From Bacillus gaemokensis (GTDB lineage Bacteria > Bacillota > Bacilli > Bacillales > Bacillaceae_G), in assembly GCF_001590835.1 (NCBI RefSeq), contig NZ_LTAQ01000001.1, positions 762,622-826,621 of the forward strand: 64,000 bases of DNA. The letters are read 5' to 3'. The translations under genes were made by a program, and so were the position numbers. The notes under the pieces were generated by a model. It searched no databases. It was given only the letters and a program-made list of their open reading frames with translations, and was not told the origin of the DNA. This document shows, piece after piece, positions 55,377 through 64,000 of the stretch (positions are counted from its first letter, which is position 1; the number at the start of each line of letters is the position of its first letter).

Positions 55377-56315
55377 TTGTCAAATTCTATCGTAATACAA
55401 ACAAGTTCTGCAACAATTGAAGACATGCAGAAGCAATATAAACAAGCAATTAGCCCGAAAGTTCCGCAAGGCGGTGTGTTTATGGCGAAAGTCCTATCTT
55501 GTACCATTACGGCCTATAAATCCGGTAAAGTAATGTTTCAAGGCATTCGTGCTCAGGAAGAATCTGCACGCTGGCAAAATGTTTCTCAAGCACCTAAAGC
55601 ACCTAGTAAAAAAACAGTACATGCACATCGTTTTGCGCCCCCATCTTCTATCGGCACAATGTCTATTCTTGGGTCGGATGAGGTTGGTACTGGAGATTAC
55701 TTTGGACCGATGACGGTTGTTGCTGTATATGTAGATGCAAAACAAATTCCATTGTTAAAAGAACTTGGTGTAAAAGATTCCAAAAACTTAAATGATGCTC
55801 AAATTACTGAAATTGCAAAACAACTCCTTAACGTTGTGCCATACAGCTCTCTCGTTCTGCATAATGAAAAATATAACGAGCTTTTCGACAAAGGAAACAA
55901 CCAAGGTAAACTAAAAGCGCTCTTACATAATAAAGCTATTACAAACTTACTAGCAAAGATCGCGCCGACAAAGCCAGAAGGCATTTTAATCGATCAATTC
56001 ACGCAGCCGGATACCTACTATAAATACTTAGCAAAGCAAAAACAGGTACAGCGCGAAAATGTGTACTTTGCTACAAAAGGTGAAAGCGTCCATTTAGCAG
56101 TTGCTGCAGCTTCCATATTAGCTCGCTACTCATTCGTAAGACAATTTGACGAACTAAGCAAAAAAGCTGGCATGCCACTTCCAAAAGGAGCAGGCAAACA
56201 AGTTGATATCGCCGCAGCTAAATTGATCCAAAAACTAGGGAAAGAAAGACTTCCTGAGTTTGTGAAACTTCACTTTGCCAATACGGAAAAGGCGTTTCGT
56301 TTATTGAAAAAATAA
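55377..56315 (+). CDS. rnhC: Ribonuclease HIII
   Basis: Removes RNA from RNA-DNA hybrids, 312 residues. An N-terminal TBP-like substrate-binding domain (about 1-85) is followed by the RNase H fold. Catalytic residues are in ILGSDEVGTGDYFGP (Asp and Glu), KELGVKDSKNLNDAQI, and LIDQFTQPD. The start is TTG at 55377 (MSNSIVIQTSS) after AAAGGAG; the upstream ATG at 55299 has no ribosome site and would add 26 unlikely residues. The length agrees with B. subtilis RnhC. Confidence 0.96.
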   Translation: MSNSIVIQTSSATIEDMQKQYKQAISPKVPQGGVFMAKVLSCTITAYKSGKVMFQGIRAQEESARWQNVSQAPKAPSKKTVHAHRFAPPSSIGTMSILGSDEVGTGDYFGPMTVVAVYVDAKQIPLLKELGVKDSKNLNDAQITEIAKQLLNVVPYSSLVLHNEKYNELFDKGNNQGKLKALLHNKAITNLLAKIAPTKPEGILIDQFTQPDTYYKYLAKQKQVQRENVYFATKGESVHLAVAAASILARYSFVRQFDELSKKAGMPLPKGAGKQVDIAAAKLIQKLGKERLPEFVKLHFANTEKAFRLLKK

Positions 56316-56349
56316 CTACTTTTTAGTATCGACAGGATATGGATGAACT

Positions 56350-56387
56350 AAACAAGGCGAAAAGAATTGTGTTCTTTTCGCCTTGTT
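56350..56387 (+). terminator. Terminator of rnhC
   Basis: Perfect 16-base arms AACAAGGCGAAAAGAA and TTCTTTTCGCCTTGTT with a short loop. Confidence 0.8.
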
Positions 56388-56513
56388 TATTCCCGAGCAG
56401 GCAAAAGATGCTCTTGTCTCCTCTCTTCAAATACTTGGATTTGTTCATTTAACTTAGATTGAATATCTCACAAGGTAGCAATTTGCTCCGTAACATCTTC
56501 TAATATGGATGAA
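56387..56513 (-). pseudogene. Remnant of a coiled-coil protein C-terminus with an internal stop
   Basis: On the minus strand a frame reads LEDVTEQIATL, a TGA at 56470-56468, then DIQSKLNEQIQVFEERRQEH and LLPARE, ending in TAA. The heptad-like amphipathic sequence continues across the TGA, which a single change from CGA (Arg) would explain. The part before about 56513 no longer reads as protein. It resembles the dimerisation tail of a MerR-type regulator, but too little is left to be sure. Confidence 0.5.
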
Positions 56514-56623
56514 CATACGCAAAGTACTACATGACACAAAAAATACAAAAATCATTTCAAAAAAATAATACTTATGGTAGGTTTAAATTAGAAAAATTCG
56601 CCTAAAAAGGGAGTCGAAAGCTA

Positions 56624-56802
56624 ATGAATCGACTTAAAGCAAAGAAATCATTATATATCCTTGTACATCTCATTGTACCTCTTGCCAATTTTATTATCTC
56701 CGTTATTTTGGGCGCCTTTTTCACTTCTAAATCTTCATTAGCCTACTATGGTTTTTCTATTTAGATCGTCTAGACAAAGATATAGAAAAAATTGTAAAAT
56801 AA
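56624..56802 (+). pseudogene. Frameshifted small membrane protein
   Basis: ATG at 56624 after AAAAAGGGAG opens a 46-codon frame (MNRLKAKKSLYILVHLIVPL, then a hydrophobic helix and TSKSSLAYYGFSI) that stops at 56762. A frame shifted near 56748 continues as WFFYLDRLDKDIEKIVK and ends at 56802. Restoring one T (TACTATTGG) would join them into one protein of about 59 residues with a membrane helix and a charged tail. The shorter form may still be made. Family not recognised. Confidence 0.55.
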
Positions 56803-56830
56803 ATTGAAGATAAGAAACGGAAAACGATAT

Positions 56831-56863
56831 AAAGAAGAGTAGTCCGCATGACTACTCTTCTTT
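56831..56863. terminator. Bidirectional terminator
   Basis: Perfect arms AAAGAAGAGTAGT (56831-56843) and ACTACTCTTCTTT (56851-56863), between the broken membrane gene and the convergent YuzL-like gene. Confidence 0.75.
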
Positions 56864-56867
56864 ATAT

Positions 56868-57002
56868 TTAGCTTCGTTTTTGCTTCTTATTTGAGGAAGA
56901 TACTTTATAAGAACCCGTTTCGTGTGTAGTCGTTCCTTGTCCTTCCACTTCTGGAGAACCAAGGCCCGATCTAGAATGATCTGTTTTTACTTTTTTACCC
57001 AA
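56868..57002 (-). CDS. Small YuzL-like protein (44 residues)
   Basis: Starts at TTG (57002) with GGAGGTGAG ideally spaced, and ends 44 codons later. The sequence is hydrophilic and basic (MGKKVKTDHSRSGLGSPEVE, then GQGTTTHETGSYK and a Lys/Arg tail). The pattern D-x-S-x-x-G-L-x-S-x-x-V-E-G-Q-G recalls YuzL and minor small acid-soluble spore proteins. I assign it to the YuzL-like group with moderate certainty. Spore-related expression is only a guess. Confidence 0.7.
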   Translation of the reverse strand: MGKKVKTDHSRSGLGSPEVEGQGTTTHETGSYKVSSSNKKQKRS

Positions 57003-57070
57003 TGTACTCACCTCCAAGGTTACTTTTTACTTAGAGGTTAGAAACTATGCAGGAGAAGGACATAACAAAA

Positions 57071-57101
57071 AAAAGCGAGAGGATCCCCCCCTCGCTTTTT
57101 T
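57071..57101 (-). terminator. Terminator of asnS
   Basis: Arms AAAAGCGAG and CTCGCTTTTTT next to the asnS stop; on the minus strand a run of T follows. Confidence 0.75.
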
Positions 57102-57107
57102 CATATC

Positions 57108-58499
57108 TTAAAACTCCGCAGAACCTGGAGTTCTTGGGAATGGAATTACGTCACGGATGTTTGCCATACCAGTGATGTACATTAGGAAACGCTCGAAACC
57201 TAGACCGAATCCAGCGTGTTTTGTACCGCCATATTTTCTAAGTTCTAAGTACCACCAGTAATCTTCTTCATTCATGCCTAATTCTTTAATACGATCTACT
57301 AAAACATCCATTCTTTCTTCACGTTGGCTTCCACCGATTAATTCGCCGATGCCAGGAACTAGAAGGTCAGTAGCAGCTACTGTTTTACCGTCATCGTTCA
57401 TACGCATGTAGAATGCTTTAATGTCTTTTGGATAGTCTGTTACGAATACAGGGCGTTTAAAGATTTCCTCTGATAAGTATCTTTCGTGCTCTGTCTGTAA
57501 GTCAATACCCCATTCGACTGGGTATTTGAAGTCTGCACCTGATTCTTGAAGCACTTTAATTGCTTCTGTGTATGTGATGCGACCGAAGTCTGAATTGATT
57601 ACGTTGTTCATACGCTCTAGAACTGTTTTATCAACAAAGCTGTTGAAGAATTCCATTTCTTCTGGTGCATGTTCTAATACGTATTTCATTGCATATTTCA
57701 GCATATCTTCTGTAAGATCCATTACATCACCTAATTCAGCAAATGCAATCTCAGGCTCAACCATCCAGAACTCAGCTGCGTGGCGAGTTGTGTTTGAGTT
57801 TTCCGCACGGAATGTAGGTCCGAATGTGTATACATCGCGGAACGCTAATGCATAAGCTTCAGCATTAAGTTGTCCACTTACTGTTAAGTTTGTTTCTTTA
57901 CCGAAGAAGTCTTTTGATTCATCAACTTGTCCATCTTCACCTTTTGGCACATTGTTCATGTCTTGCGTTGTTACGCGGAACATTTCGCCCGCACCTTCTG
58001 TATCACTACCAGTGATAATTGGTGTATGAACGTGTACAAATCCACGCTCTTGGAAGAACTGGTGAATCGCAAACGCTGCGATAGAACGCACTCTGAATGT
58101 TGCAGAGAATGCATTTGTTCTTGGACGTAAATGAGCGATTGTACGTAAGTATTCAAACGTATGACGTTTCTTTTGTAGTGGGTAATCAGAATCTGATAAT
58201 CCCTCAATTTCAATTTTGTCCGCTTTGATTTCAAACGGTTGTTTTGCGGTTGGTGTTGCGATAAGAAGTCCCTCAATTGCAACTGAAGAGCTTAGTGGAA
58301 GCTTCGCAATTTCTTTAAAGTTTTCTAGTTCTGTATCAAAAACGATTTGAACGCTCTTGAAGAAGCTACCATCGTTTAATTCAATGAAACCGAATGCTTT
58401 TGAATCACGTAGATTACGGATCCAACCCGATACTTTTACTTTTTGATCAACATATTTTTCTGTATCTCTATACAGACTTTTTACTAATGTGTTTTCCAT
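57108..58499 (-). CDS. asnS: Asparaginyl-tRNA synthetase
   Basis: Class IIb synthetase of 463 residues. It has an N-terminal OB-fold anticodon-binding domain (about 17-100; [20 protein letters not shown]), motif 1 near 130-165 ([20 protein letters not shown]), motif 2 around [20 protein letters not shown], and motif 3 in [17 protein letters not shown]. Full length. The ATG follows AAGGAGC. It is regulated by an Asn T-box leader directly upstream and forms its own transcription unit. Confidence 0.98.
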   Translation of the reverse strand: MENTLVKSLYRDTEKYVDQKVKVSGWIRNLRDSKAFGFIELNDGSFFKSVQIVFDTELENFKEIAKLPLSSSVAIEGLLIATPTAKQPFEIKADKIEIEGLSDSDYPLQKKRHTFEYLRTIAHLRPRTNAFSATFRVRSIAAFAIHQFFQERGFVHVHTPIITGSDTEGAGEMFRVTTQDMNNVPKGEDGQVDESKDFFGKETNLTVSGQLNAEAYALAFRDVYTFGPTFRAENSNTTRHAAEFWMVEPEIAFAELGDVMDLTEDMLKYAMKYVLEHAPEEMEFFNSFVDKTVLERMNNVINSDFGRITYTEAIKVLQESGADFKYPVEWGIDLQTEHERYLSEEIFKRPVFVTDYPKDIKAFYMRMNDDGKTVAATDLLVPGIGELIGGSQREERMDVLVDRIKELGMNEEDYWWYLELRKYGGTKHAGFGLGFERFLMYITGMANIRDVIPFPRTPGSAEF

Positions 58500-58531
58500 A
58501 TTGAATTGCTCCTTTTCCTATATTTAAATAC

Positions 58532-58766
58532 AAAAAAACCTTTCATCCATAAAGGGACGAAAGGTTAAACTTCGCGGTACCACCCAATTTGTCATAAAGA
58601 CCAACTTTAACTCGTATGTATTACATACTTCCCGGTTTGTAACAGGCCGGCTTCCCGTCTAAGCCTACTCTTGAATGCAAGATTCAAATTCGGTTAGCAA
58701 CTCCAAGGTGTTCTTCACATATACCGCCTCATCAGGCTCTCACCGTCCCTGACTCGCTATGGATTA
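58532..58766 (-). promoter_or_regulatory. T-box leader of asnS, Asn specifier
   Basis: On the minus strand the T-box sequence GGGTGGTACCGCGAA (around 58571-58585) precedes a terminator with arms ACCTTTCATCC/GGACGAAAGGT and seven T. Stem I carries AAC in GTGAAGAACACCTTGGAG, the expected specifier context. A TATAAT lies at 58764-58769 on the minus strand, at the start of the leader. Confidence 0.9.
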
Positions 58767-58860
58767 TAGTATATACTACTTTTCCTTATCATCGTCTTTC
58801 ATTTTGTTAAACTAAAATTAATGTACTACATTCGCGGGAAAGATGCAAGTTGTCCTATTG

Positions 58861-58875
58861 ATAAAGTGAAACTTA
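58861..58875. repeat. Terminal fragment of a bcr1-type repeat
   Basis: ATAAAGTGAAACTTA matches the first 14-15 bases of the complete bcr1 copies and nothing beyond. It includes the stop codon of the neighbouring gene. Confidence 0.4.
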
Positions 58876-59214
58876 CCACTCTCGCCATTCTTCAGTTATA
58901 TCTTCTTCTACTTCCAATCCTGCTATAGATGCGGCTTCTACAATAAATTCATACAACTCTTCTCTTTCTAATGTCTCAATGAAAAAATCGTATCGTTCAT
59001 TTAATTCATTCAAACTAACTACAACTTTTTCTACGCATTCCATAATTTCTTTTTCAGTCGCCCTTTCCGTAATCTTTTGTAAATCTCTTACATAGATATT
59101 TAAGACTTCTGATGTCGCTTCGATATTTTCATTTGTGAAAATTTCGTCTCCATCATTCATTCTAAGTTTCCATTCCATTGTTGGTTTACGCTCTAATAAT
59201 CTTTCAAACTTCAT
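58873..59214 (-). CDS. Acidic hypothetical protein, 113 residues
   Basis: Well-formed gene with a GGAGGTATAAA ribosome site. The protein is soluble, acidic and mostly helical, with a beta-like start (PTMEWKLRMNDGDEIFTNEN) and helices such as EKEIMECVEKVVVSLNELNE and ELYEFIVEAASIAGLEVEED. I do not recognise its family; size and charge are like many small immunity proteins, but no toxin gene is adjacent. The last codon (Trp) is followed by a TAA that lies in a bcr1-like end, so the original C-terminus may have been altered. Confidence 0.75.
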   Translation of the reverse strand: MKFERLLERKPTMEWKLRMNDGDEIFTNENIEATSEVLNIYVRDLQKITERATEKEIMECVEKVVVSLNELNERYDFFIETLEREELYEFIVEAASIAGLEVEEDITEEWREW

Positions 59215-59302
59215 TTTATACCTCCGCTAATACAAAACTTTATTTTTTCTATTTTATACACCATGTATTCAATAAACAATAACTTATTTCCCTTAAACAA
59301 AA

Positions 59303-59344
59303 AAGAGAAGATATCCTCCCAATAATGGGATGATATCTTCTCTT
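59303..59344 (-). terminator. Terminator of pheST
   Basis: Perfect 13-base arms AAGAGAAGATATC (59303-59315) and GATATCTTCTCTT (59332-59344), with CCCA/TGGG extending the stem inside the loop. A T-run follows on the minus strand. Confidence 0.85.
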
Positions 59345-59355
59345 ATGTTCAAAGA

Positions 59356-61776
59356 TTATTTACGTAACTCCGCACCAAATTTCTCTTCTACTACCGCTAA
59401 TACACGGCTATGTGCTTCTGTTACTTCCTCGTCTGTTAATGTACGTTCTGGATCGAAATAGTTCATAGAGAATGCAAGTGATTTCTTGCCTTCTTCCATT
59501 TTTTCACCTTCGTATAAGTCGAATAGTGTTACTTCTTTTAGAAGTTCTCCGCCTGCTTCAGCAATTACTTGCTTCATTTCGCCAGCTTTTACCTCTGTCG
59601 TTACTACAACTGCCATATCACGTGTCATAGATGGGAAACGCGGAATTGCTGAGTAGTAAGTATCTTCTACATCTGCAGCAAATACTTTTACAAGAGACAA
59701 TTCAAATACGAATGTATCTTTCAAATCTAATTGTTTTTGCGTTTCTGGGTGTAGTTGGCCGATGAAACCAATTGCTTCTCCGTCTAGTAAGATATCAGCT
59801 GTACGTCCTGGGTGCATACCTTCACGTTTTGCTTGTGCATATGTGATGCTGCTTGTAACGCCAAGTACGTCGAATAATCCTTCTAATACACCTTTTGCAA
59901 CGAAGAAGTCTACAACTTTCTTCTCACCTTGCCATGCATGGTGAAGAGCAAGACCTGTCATAACACCAGCAAGATGTTGTTCTTCTTTCGGAAGTTCACC
60001 TTCTGCTGTTGGTAAGAAGATAGAACCTACTTCGTATAATGCAACACTGTCGTTTTTACGAGCATTGTTATATGAAACTGCTTCTAACAATTGTGGTACT
60101 AAGCTTAAACGAAGTTGGCTACGTTCTTCACTCATTGGAAGTGCCAGATTCACAGGCGCTTTTTCGTTCGGCTCAATCATATATTGTTTTGCTTTTTCAG
60201 CACTTGTTAATGAATACGTGATTGCTTCATATAAACCAGCACCTTCTAAGAAACGACGTACTTTACGACGTTTTGTTTGTGCCGTAGTTAATTTACCACG
60301 CGTCATTGTACCTGATGGTAATGTAACTGGAATATGATCATAACCATACAGACGACCTACTTCTTCTACTAAGTCTTCTGCAATTGTAATATCAGGACGA
60401 CGTGCTGGTACATTCACATGGAATGTTCCTTCTACTTCTGTGAATGGGAATTTCAAGTTTGTGAAGATTGTACCCATTTCACTAGCAGAAATATCTGTAC
60501 CTAGTACACGGTTTACTTTTTCAGCTGTAACAGATACTGTACGCTCTTGTACTTGTAAGCTATCAACTTCTACTACGCCTTCTAACGCTTCACCGCCAGC
60601 ATATTTCGCCATTAAAGCAGCTGCATGTTGAATTGCTTCAAATGTACGCGTTGGGTCGATTCCTTTTTCAAAACGTGCACTCGATTCACTACGAAGACCT
60701 AAGTCTTTTGATGTGTGGCGCACTGTTTGACCTGCAAAGTATGCAGACTCGATTAGAACGTTTACTGTATCGTTATCAACTTCAGATTCAGCTCCGCCCA
60801 TTACACCAGCAACAGCTAATGCTTTTGTGCCGTTTGTAATAACAAGGTGATGATCATGTAGTTTGCGCTCTTGATCATCTAATGTTGTAATGCTCTCGCC
60901 TTCTTTTGCAAGACGAACAACGATTTCTTTTGAACCTAATTTATCGTAGTCAAATGCATGTAATGGTTGACCGTATTCAATTAGAATATAGTTTGTAATA
61001 TCAACTACGTTGCTAATTGGACGAATGCCAGCTGCCATAAGGCGTGTTTGCATCCACATTGGTGATGGACCAACTTTTACGTTTTTCACCATTTTCGCGA
61101 TATATAATGGGTTTTGTTCTTTTGCTTCTACACTTACAGAAATGTGATCAGATGTTTTTTCTGCTATTTCTTGTAAGTTTGCAGCTGGAAGTTTTACTTC
61201 ACGACCATAAATCGCAGCCACTTCATATGCAACACCTAACATATTTAAGCAATCTGCACGGTTTGGTGTTAAACCAAGTTCAAGTACTTCATCGTGTAAG
61301 TTTAAGATTTCAAGTGCATCTGCACCAACTTCTGCATCACTTGGGAAAATGAAAATACCGTCTGCATATTCTTTCGCAACTAGTTTCCCATTAATACCAA
61401 GCTCTTGCAGTGCACAAACCATACCGTGAGAAGCTTCGCCGCGTAGTTTTGCTTTTTTAATTTTGAAGTTACCAGGAAGAACAGCGCCAACTTTCGCAAC
61501 CGGTACTTTTAAACCTTTTGCAATGTTAGGAGCTCCGCAAATAATTTGTACTGGCTCTTCTTCCCCAATGTCGATTAGACATTTGCTTAACTTATCAGCT
61601 TCTGGGTGTTTTTCGCATTCTAATACGTGACCAACTACAACACCTTTTACACCTTTATTTAATACTTCAATGCCTTCTACTTCAATACCACTTTTCGTGA
61701 TTTTATCTGCTAGTTCTTGTGCTGTTACATCTTTAATATCTACATACTCTTGTAACCAACGATATGATACGAACAT
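59356..61776 (-). CDS. pheT: Phenylalanyl-tRNA synthetase beta subunit
   Basis: Protein of 806 residues. Order: a B1 start, an EMAP-like tRNA-binding domain (about 40-150; [20 protein letters not shown]), B3/B4 editing domain (about 205-380; [34 protein letters not shown]), B5 domain (about 405-480; [15 protein letters not shown]), the catalytic-like core, and a C-terminal FDX-ACB anticodon-binding domain (about 713-805; [19 protein letters not shown]). It works as an alpha2beta2 complex with PheS. The ATG has AAGGAGAGG; it lies 18 bases after pheS. Confidence 0.98.
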   Translation of the reverse strand: MFVSYRWLQEYVDIKDVTAQELADKITKSGIEVEGIEVLNKGVKGVVVGHVLECEKHPEADKLSKCLIDIGEEEPVQIICGAPNIAKGLKVPVAKVGAVLPGNFKIKKAKLRGEASHGMVCALQELGINGKLVAKEYADGIFIFPSDAEVGADALEILNLHDEVLELGLTPNRADCLNMLGVAYEVAAIYGREVKLPAANLQEIAEKTSDHISVSVEAKEQNPLYIAKMVKNVKVGPSPMWMQTRLMAAGIRPISNVVDITNYILIEYGQPLHAFDYDKLGSKEIVVRLAKEGESITTLDDQERKLHDHHLVITNGTKALAVAGVMGGAESEVDNDTVNVLIESAYFAGQTVRHTSKDLGLRSESSARFEKGIDPTRTFEAIQHAAALMAKYAGGEALEGVVEVDSLQVQERTVSVTAEKVNRVLGTDISASEMGTIFTNLKFPFTEVEGTFHVNVPARRPDITIAEDLVEEVGRLYGYDHIPVTLPSGTMTRGKLTTAQTKRRKVRRFLEGAGLYEAITYSLTSAEKAKQYMIEPNEKAPVNLALPMSEERSQLRLSLVPQLLEAVSYNNARKNDSVALYEVGSIFLPTAEGELPKEEQHLAGVMTGLALHHAWQGEKKVVDFFVAKGVLEGLFDVLGVTSSITYAQAKREGMHPGRTADILLDGEAIGFIGQLHPETQKQLDLKDTFVFELSLVKVFAADVEDTYYSAIPRFPSMTRDMAVVVTTEVKAGEMKQVIAEAGGELLKEVTLFDLYEGEKMEEGKKSLAFSMNYFDPERTLTDEEVTEAHSRVLAVVEEKFGAELRK

Positions 61777-61794
61777 ACTTATCCTCTCCTTCCC

Positions 61795-62829
61795 TTACGC
61801 TCGTTTGAATTGTTGTAAGAAACGTACATCATTTGTATAGAAATGACGAATGTCATCAACGCCGTATTTCAACATTGCAATACGCTCTGCACCCATACCG
61901 AATGCGAAACCTTGATATTCTTTTGAATCATAGCCAGCCATTTCAAGTACGTTTGGATGAACCATGCCCGCACCTAAAATTTCAATCCATCCTGTTCCTT
62001 TACAAGTGCCGCACCCTTTGCCGTGACACATCATACAAGAAATATCCATTTCTACAGATGGCTCTGTGAATGGGAAGAAACTTGGACGAAGACGAATTTC
62101 ACGATCTTCACCGAACATCTTTTTCACGAATACTTGTAATGTACCTTTTAAATCACTCATACGAATGTTTTTGTCGATTACAAGACCTTCAATTTGCATG
62201 AATTGGTGTGAATGCGTCGCATCATCATCATCACGTCGATACACTTTACCAGGACAAATAATTTTGATTGGACCTTTTTCTATATTCTTTTCCATCATGC
62301 GTGCTTGCACAGAAGATGTATGTGTACGAAGCAATGTTTCTTCTGTAATGTAGAAAGTATCTTGCATATCACGCGCTGGGTGATCTTTCGGTAAGTTTAA
62401 TGCTTCGAAGTTGTAGTAGTCTTTTTCTACTTCTGTTCCTTCAGCTACTTCATATCCCATACCGATAAATACATCTTCGATTTGTTCAACAATCGCTGTT
62501 AACGGATGATGACACCCTGTTTCTACAGGACGCCCTGGTAATGTTACATCTATTGTTTCAGATGCTAATTTCGCTTCGATTACTGCTTTTTCTATATTGT
62601 TAATTTTGTCTTCTAAACGCGTTTGAATTGCTTCACGTACTTCATTTACTAATGCTCCCATACGTGGACGCTCTTCTGCTGATAATTTCCCCATGCCGCG
62701 TAATACTTCTGTAATTGGGCCTTTCTTCCCTAAATAGGCAACGCGTACATCGTTTAAGCCCTTTAGCTCTTTCGCTTCTTCAATCAGCTCTAACGCTTTT
62801 TGCTTTAGCTCTTTTAAACGTGCTTCCAT
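61795..62829 (-). CDS. pheS: Phenylalanyl-tRNA synthetase alpha subunit
   Basis: Catalytic class IIc subunit of 344 residues. An N-terminal coiled coil (about 1-90) binds tRNA, followed by the core. Visible motifs are [40 protein letters not shown] (motif 2), [18 protein letters not shown] and [17 protein letters not shown] (motif 3). A short Cys-rich insert ([17 protein letters not shown]) is typical of Bacillus PheS. The ATG follows AGGAGGG. Controlled by a Phe T-box leader. Confidence 0.98.
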   Translation of the reverse strand: MEARLKELKQKALELIEEAKELKGLNDVRVAYLGKKGPITEVLRGMGKLSAEERPRMGALVNEVREAIQTRLEDKINNIEKAVIEAKLASETIDVTLPGRPVETGCHHPLTAIVEQIEDVFIGMGYEVAEGTEVEKDYYNFEALNLPKDHPARDMQDTFYITEETLLRTHTSSVQARMMEKNIEKGPIKIICPGKVYRRDDDDATHSHQFMQIEGLVIDKNIRMSDLKGTLQVFVKKMFGEDREIRLRPSFFPFTEPSVEMDISCMMCHGKGCGTCKGTGWIEILGAGMVHPNVLEMAGYDSKEYQGFAFGMGAERIAMLKYGVDDIRHFYTNDVRFLQQFKRA

Positions 62830-62854
62830 TTGGAACCCTCCTAATGTTAAAAAT

Positions 62855-63096
62855 AAAAAAACCTCGCTCCCTAAAAAGGGACGAGGTAAATTCGCGGTAC
62901 CACCCTAAATTGACAGAACAAGTCTGCCCACTTAATTGTTATAACGGCTTCTTAGACCGGAACGCCTTTACATATATATGGTCCTGGCGTCAACTCCAGA
63001 GGTGAATTCACTTCCGTCTACCATAAGAATGCTTTCAGTCTACGGCATTCTCTCCCTATATGGCGATTTTGCAAGCTACTCTTCTCTATCAACGTT
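62855..63096 (-). promoter_or_regulatory. T-box leader of pheST, Phe specifier
   Basis: On the minus strand GGGTGGTACCGCGAA (around 62891-62905) precedes a terminator with arms ACCTCGCTCCCT/AGGGACGAGGT and seven T. Stem I carries UUC in GTGAATTCACCTCTGGAG, fitting tRNA-Phe. Confidence 0.9.
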
Positions 63097-63134
63097 TTTT
63101 AACTATTTCACTTCCACCTATTATAAGAAGTTTT

Positions 63135-63899
63135 TTATCGATTCGCAACCGGGCTTTGTAAATAATACGTTAAAATCCCAGCAGCAACCGCAACATTTAA
63201 TGATTCTGCCCCACCGTAAATCGGAATATACAAGTTTTGATCACATTTTGTAAGAATCTCTTGGCGTACACCATTTCCTTCGTTTCCTACAATTAATGCG
63301 AAACTTCCTGTCGGCGCGACTTCGCCATAAGGAACTCCATTTTCAAGAGCTGTACCGTATACAGGGACATTCTTTTCTTTCAATTTATCTACCCATTCTT
63401 CTAAATTCCCTTTTACAATCGGTAAATGGAAGATAGAACCTTGCGTTGAGCGAAGTACTTTACTATTATAAGCATCAACGCATCCTTCTCCAAGCACAAC
63501 GGCCTGAATACCAGCTGCATCTGCTGTACGAATAATCGTTCCTAAATTACCTGGGTCTTGCAGACCATCTAATAACAGAAACTTTCCATCTGTAAGAACA
63601 ATTTCCTTTTCATGCTTCTCACAAACAGCAAATACACCTTGCGTCGTTTCTGTTTCACGAAGTACCTTTACAATCGCTTCAGGCACAATATACATTTCAA
63701 CATCAGCAACCGTCCAATCTTTCGGAAGGTCTGTCTGATCTGAGACGATAAGCTCTGTTACAACTCCTGCTTTTAAAGCTTCCTCCACTAAGTGGAATCC
63801 TTCTACAAAAAATAGTCCTTTTTGATCGCGCTCTTTTTTCGTTTGCAGCTTTTTCCACTGCTTCACGCGCGGATTTTGTACTGAATCAATATTTTTCAT
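63135..63899 (-). CDS. ysgA: TrmH/SpoU-family RNA 2'-O-methyltransferase (YsgA-like)
   Basis: SPOUT-class enzyme of 254 residues. An N-terminal substrate-binding domain (NPRVKQWKKLQTKKERDQKG, LFFVEGFHLVEEALKAG) is followed by the knotted SAM domain with motifs LLDGLQDPGNLGTIIRTADA, GSFALIVGNEGNGVRQEI and IPIYGGAESLNVAVAAGI. It methylates ribose in tRNA or rRNA; the site is unknown. I set the start at MKNIDSVQNP (63899), since GAGGG is better spaced for it than for the ATG at 63908. The last 100 bases of the window hold nothing I can assign. Confidence 0.93.
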   Translation of the reverse strand: MKNIDSVQNPRVKQWKKLQTKKERDQKGLFFVEGFHLVEEALKAGVVTELIVSDQTDLPKDWTVADVEMYIVPEAIVKVLRETETTQGVFAVCEKHEKEIVLTDGKFLLLDGLQDPGNLGTIIRTADAAGIQAVVLGEGCVDAYNSKVLRSTQGSIFHLPIVKGNLEEWVDKLKEKNVPVYGTALENGVPYGEVAPTGSFALIVGNEGNGVRQEILTKCDQNLYIPIYGGAESLNVAVAAGILTYYLQSPVANR

Positions 63900-64000
63900 T
63901 CTATGCATTCCCTCTCTTCTTGTATTCTCATTATAGCCTATTTTTTATACATATTTACACTAAAAAGAACAAAAACTAACGTCAGTTTCAATTCAGAAGA

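Overview
The window is chromosomal DNA of a low-GC, endospore-forming Firmicute of the Bacillus cereus group (cereus/anthracis/thuringiensis type). This rests on recognition of the sequence; no search was run. Supporting points are the Bacillus gene order lcfA-fadR-fadB-etfBA-trxA-uvrC-yslB-sdhCAB, the order pheST-(asnS)-rnhC-zapA-cvpA-polX-mutS2, a NEAT-domain isd heme operon with sortase B like that of B. anthracis, a consensus PlcR box, and copies of the ~155 bp bcr1 repeat of this species group. I see no transposase gene, prophage, CRISPR array, tRNA or rRNA.

Layout. 1-8.1 kb (minus): a carbohydrate unit made of a YesM/YesN-type two-component system, an ABC importer (lipoprotein plus two permeases) and a LacZ-type GH2 beta-galactosidase that runs off the left edge. 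8.2-16.1 kb: an XRE-cupin regulator divergent from a drug/metabolite exporter, an aquaporin, an Rrf2 regulator, a NatAB-like ABC exporter, a lipoprotein acid phosphatase behind a PlcR box, a VanY-type carboxypeptidase and a thioesterase. 16.2-28.7 kb: succinate dehydrogenase, UvrC, thioredoxin and the FadR-controlled fatty-acid degradation operon. 28.9-36.2 kb: a FecCD remnant, an ECF-like sigma factor with a membrane-anchored partner, small proteins (DinB, CXXC-20-CXXC, DUF3139), and an ABC exporter next to its two-component system. 36.4-38.9 kb: YwbE/YwbD and a prolyl-4-hydroxylase-like enzyme. 39.2-47.2 kb: the iron-regulated heme uptake locus, with isdG convergent to isdC-isdX1-isdX2-isdE-isdF-ATPase-srtB. 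47.4-64 kb: BrnQ under an Ile T-box, RluF, MutS2, PolX, CvpA, ZapA, RNase HIII, AsnS and PheST under their own T-boxes, and a TrmH-type methyltransferase.

How the genes work together. Iron limitation should relieve Fur at three boxes before isdC and one before isdG. The cell then secretes and anchors NEAT hemophores, imports heme and breaks it down. Long-chain acyl-CoA should release FadR from a perfect operator in its own operon. Uncharged tRNA-Ile, tRNA-Asn and tRNA-Phe should switch on BrnQ, AsnS and PheST respectively through T-box leaders.

The less ordinary material is the four-NEAT IsdX2 with a 15-copy hexapeptide spacer and a sorting-signal-like tail, the sigma factor/membrane protein pair, the 18-bp perfect inverted repeat before a DUF3139 gene, several bcr1 copies in different states of decay (one touching a stop codon), and four small broken genes. 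I found no clearly new multi-gene system.
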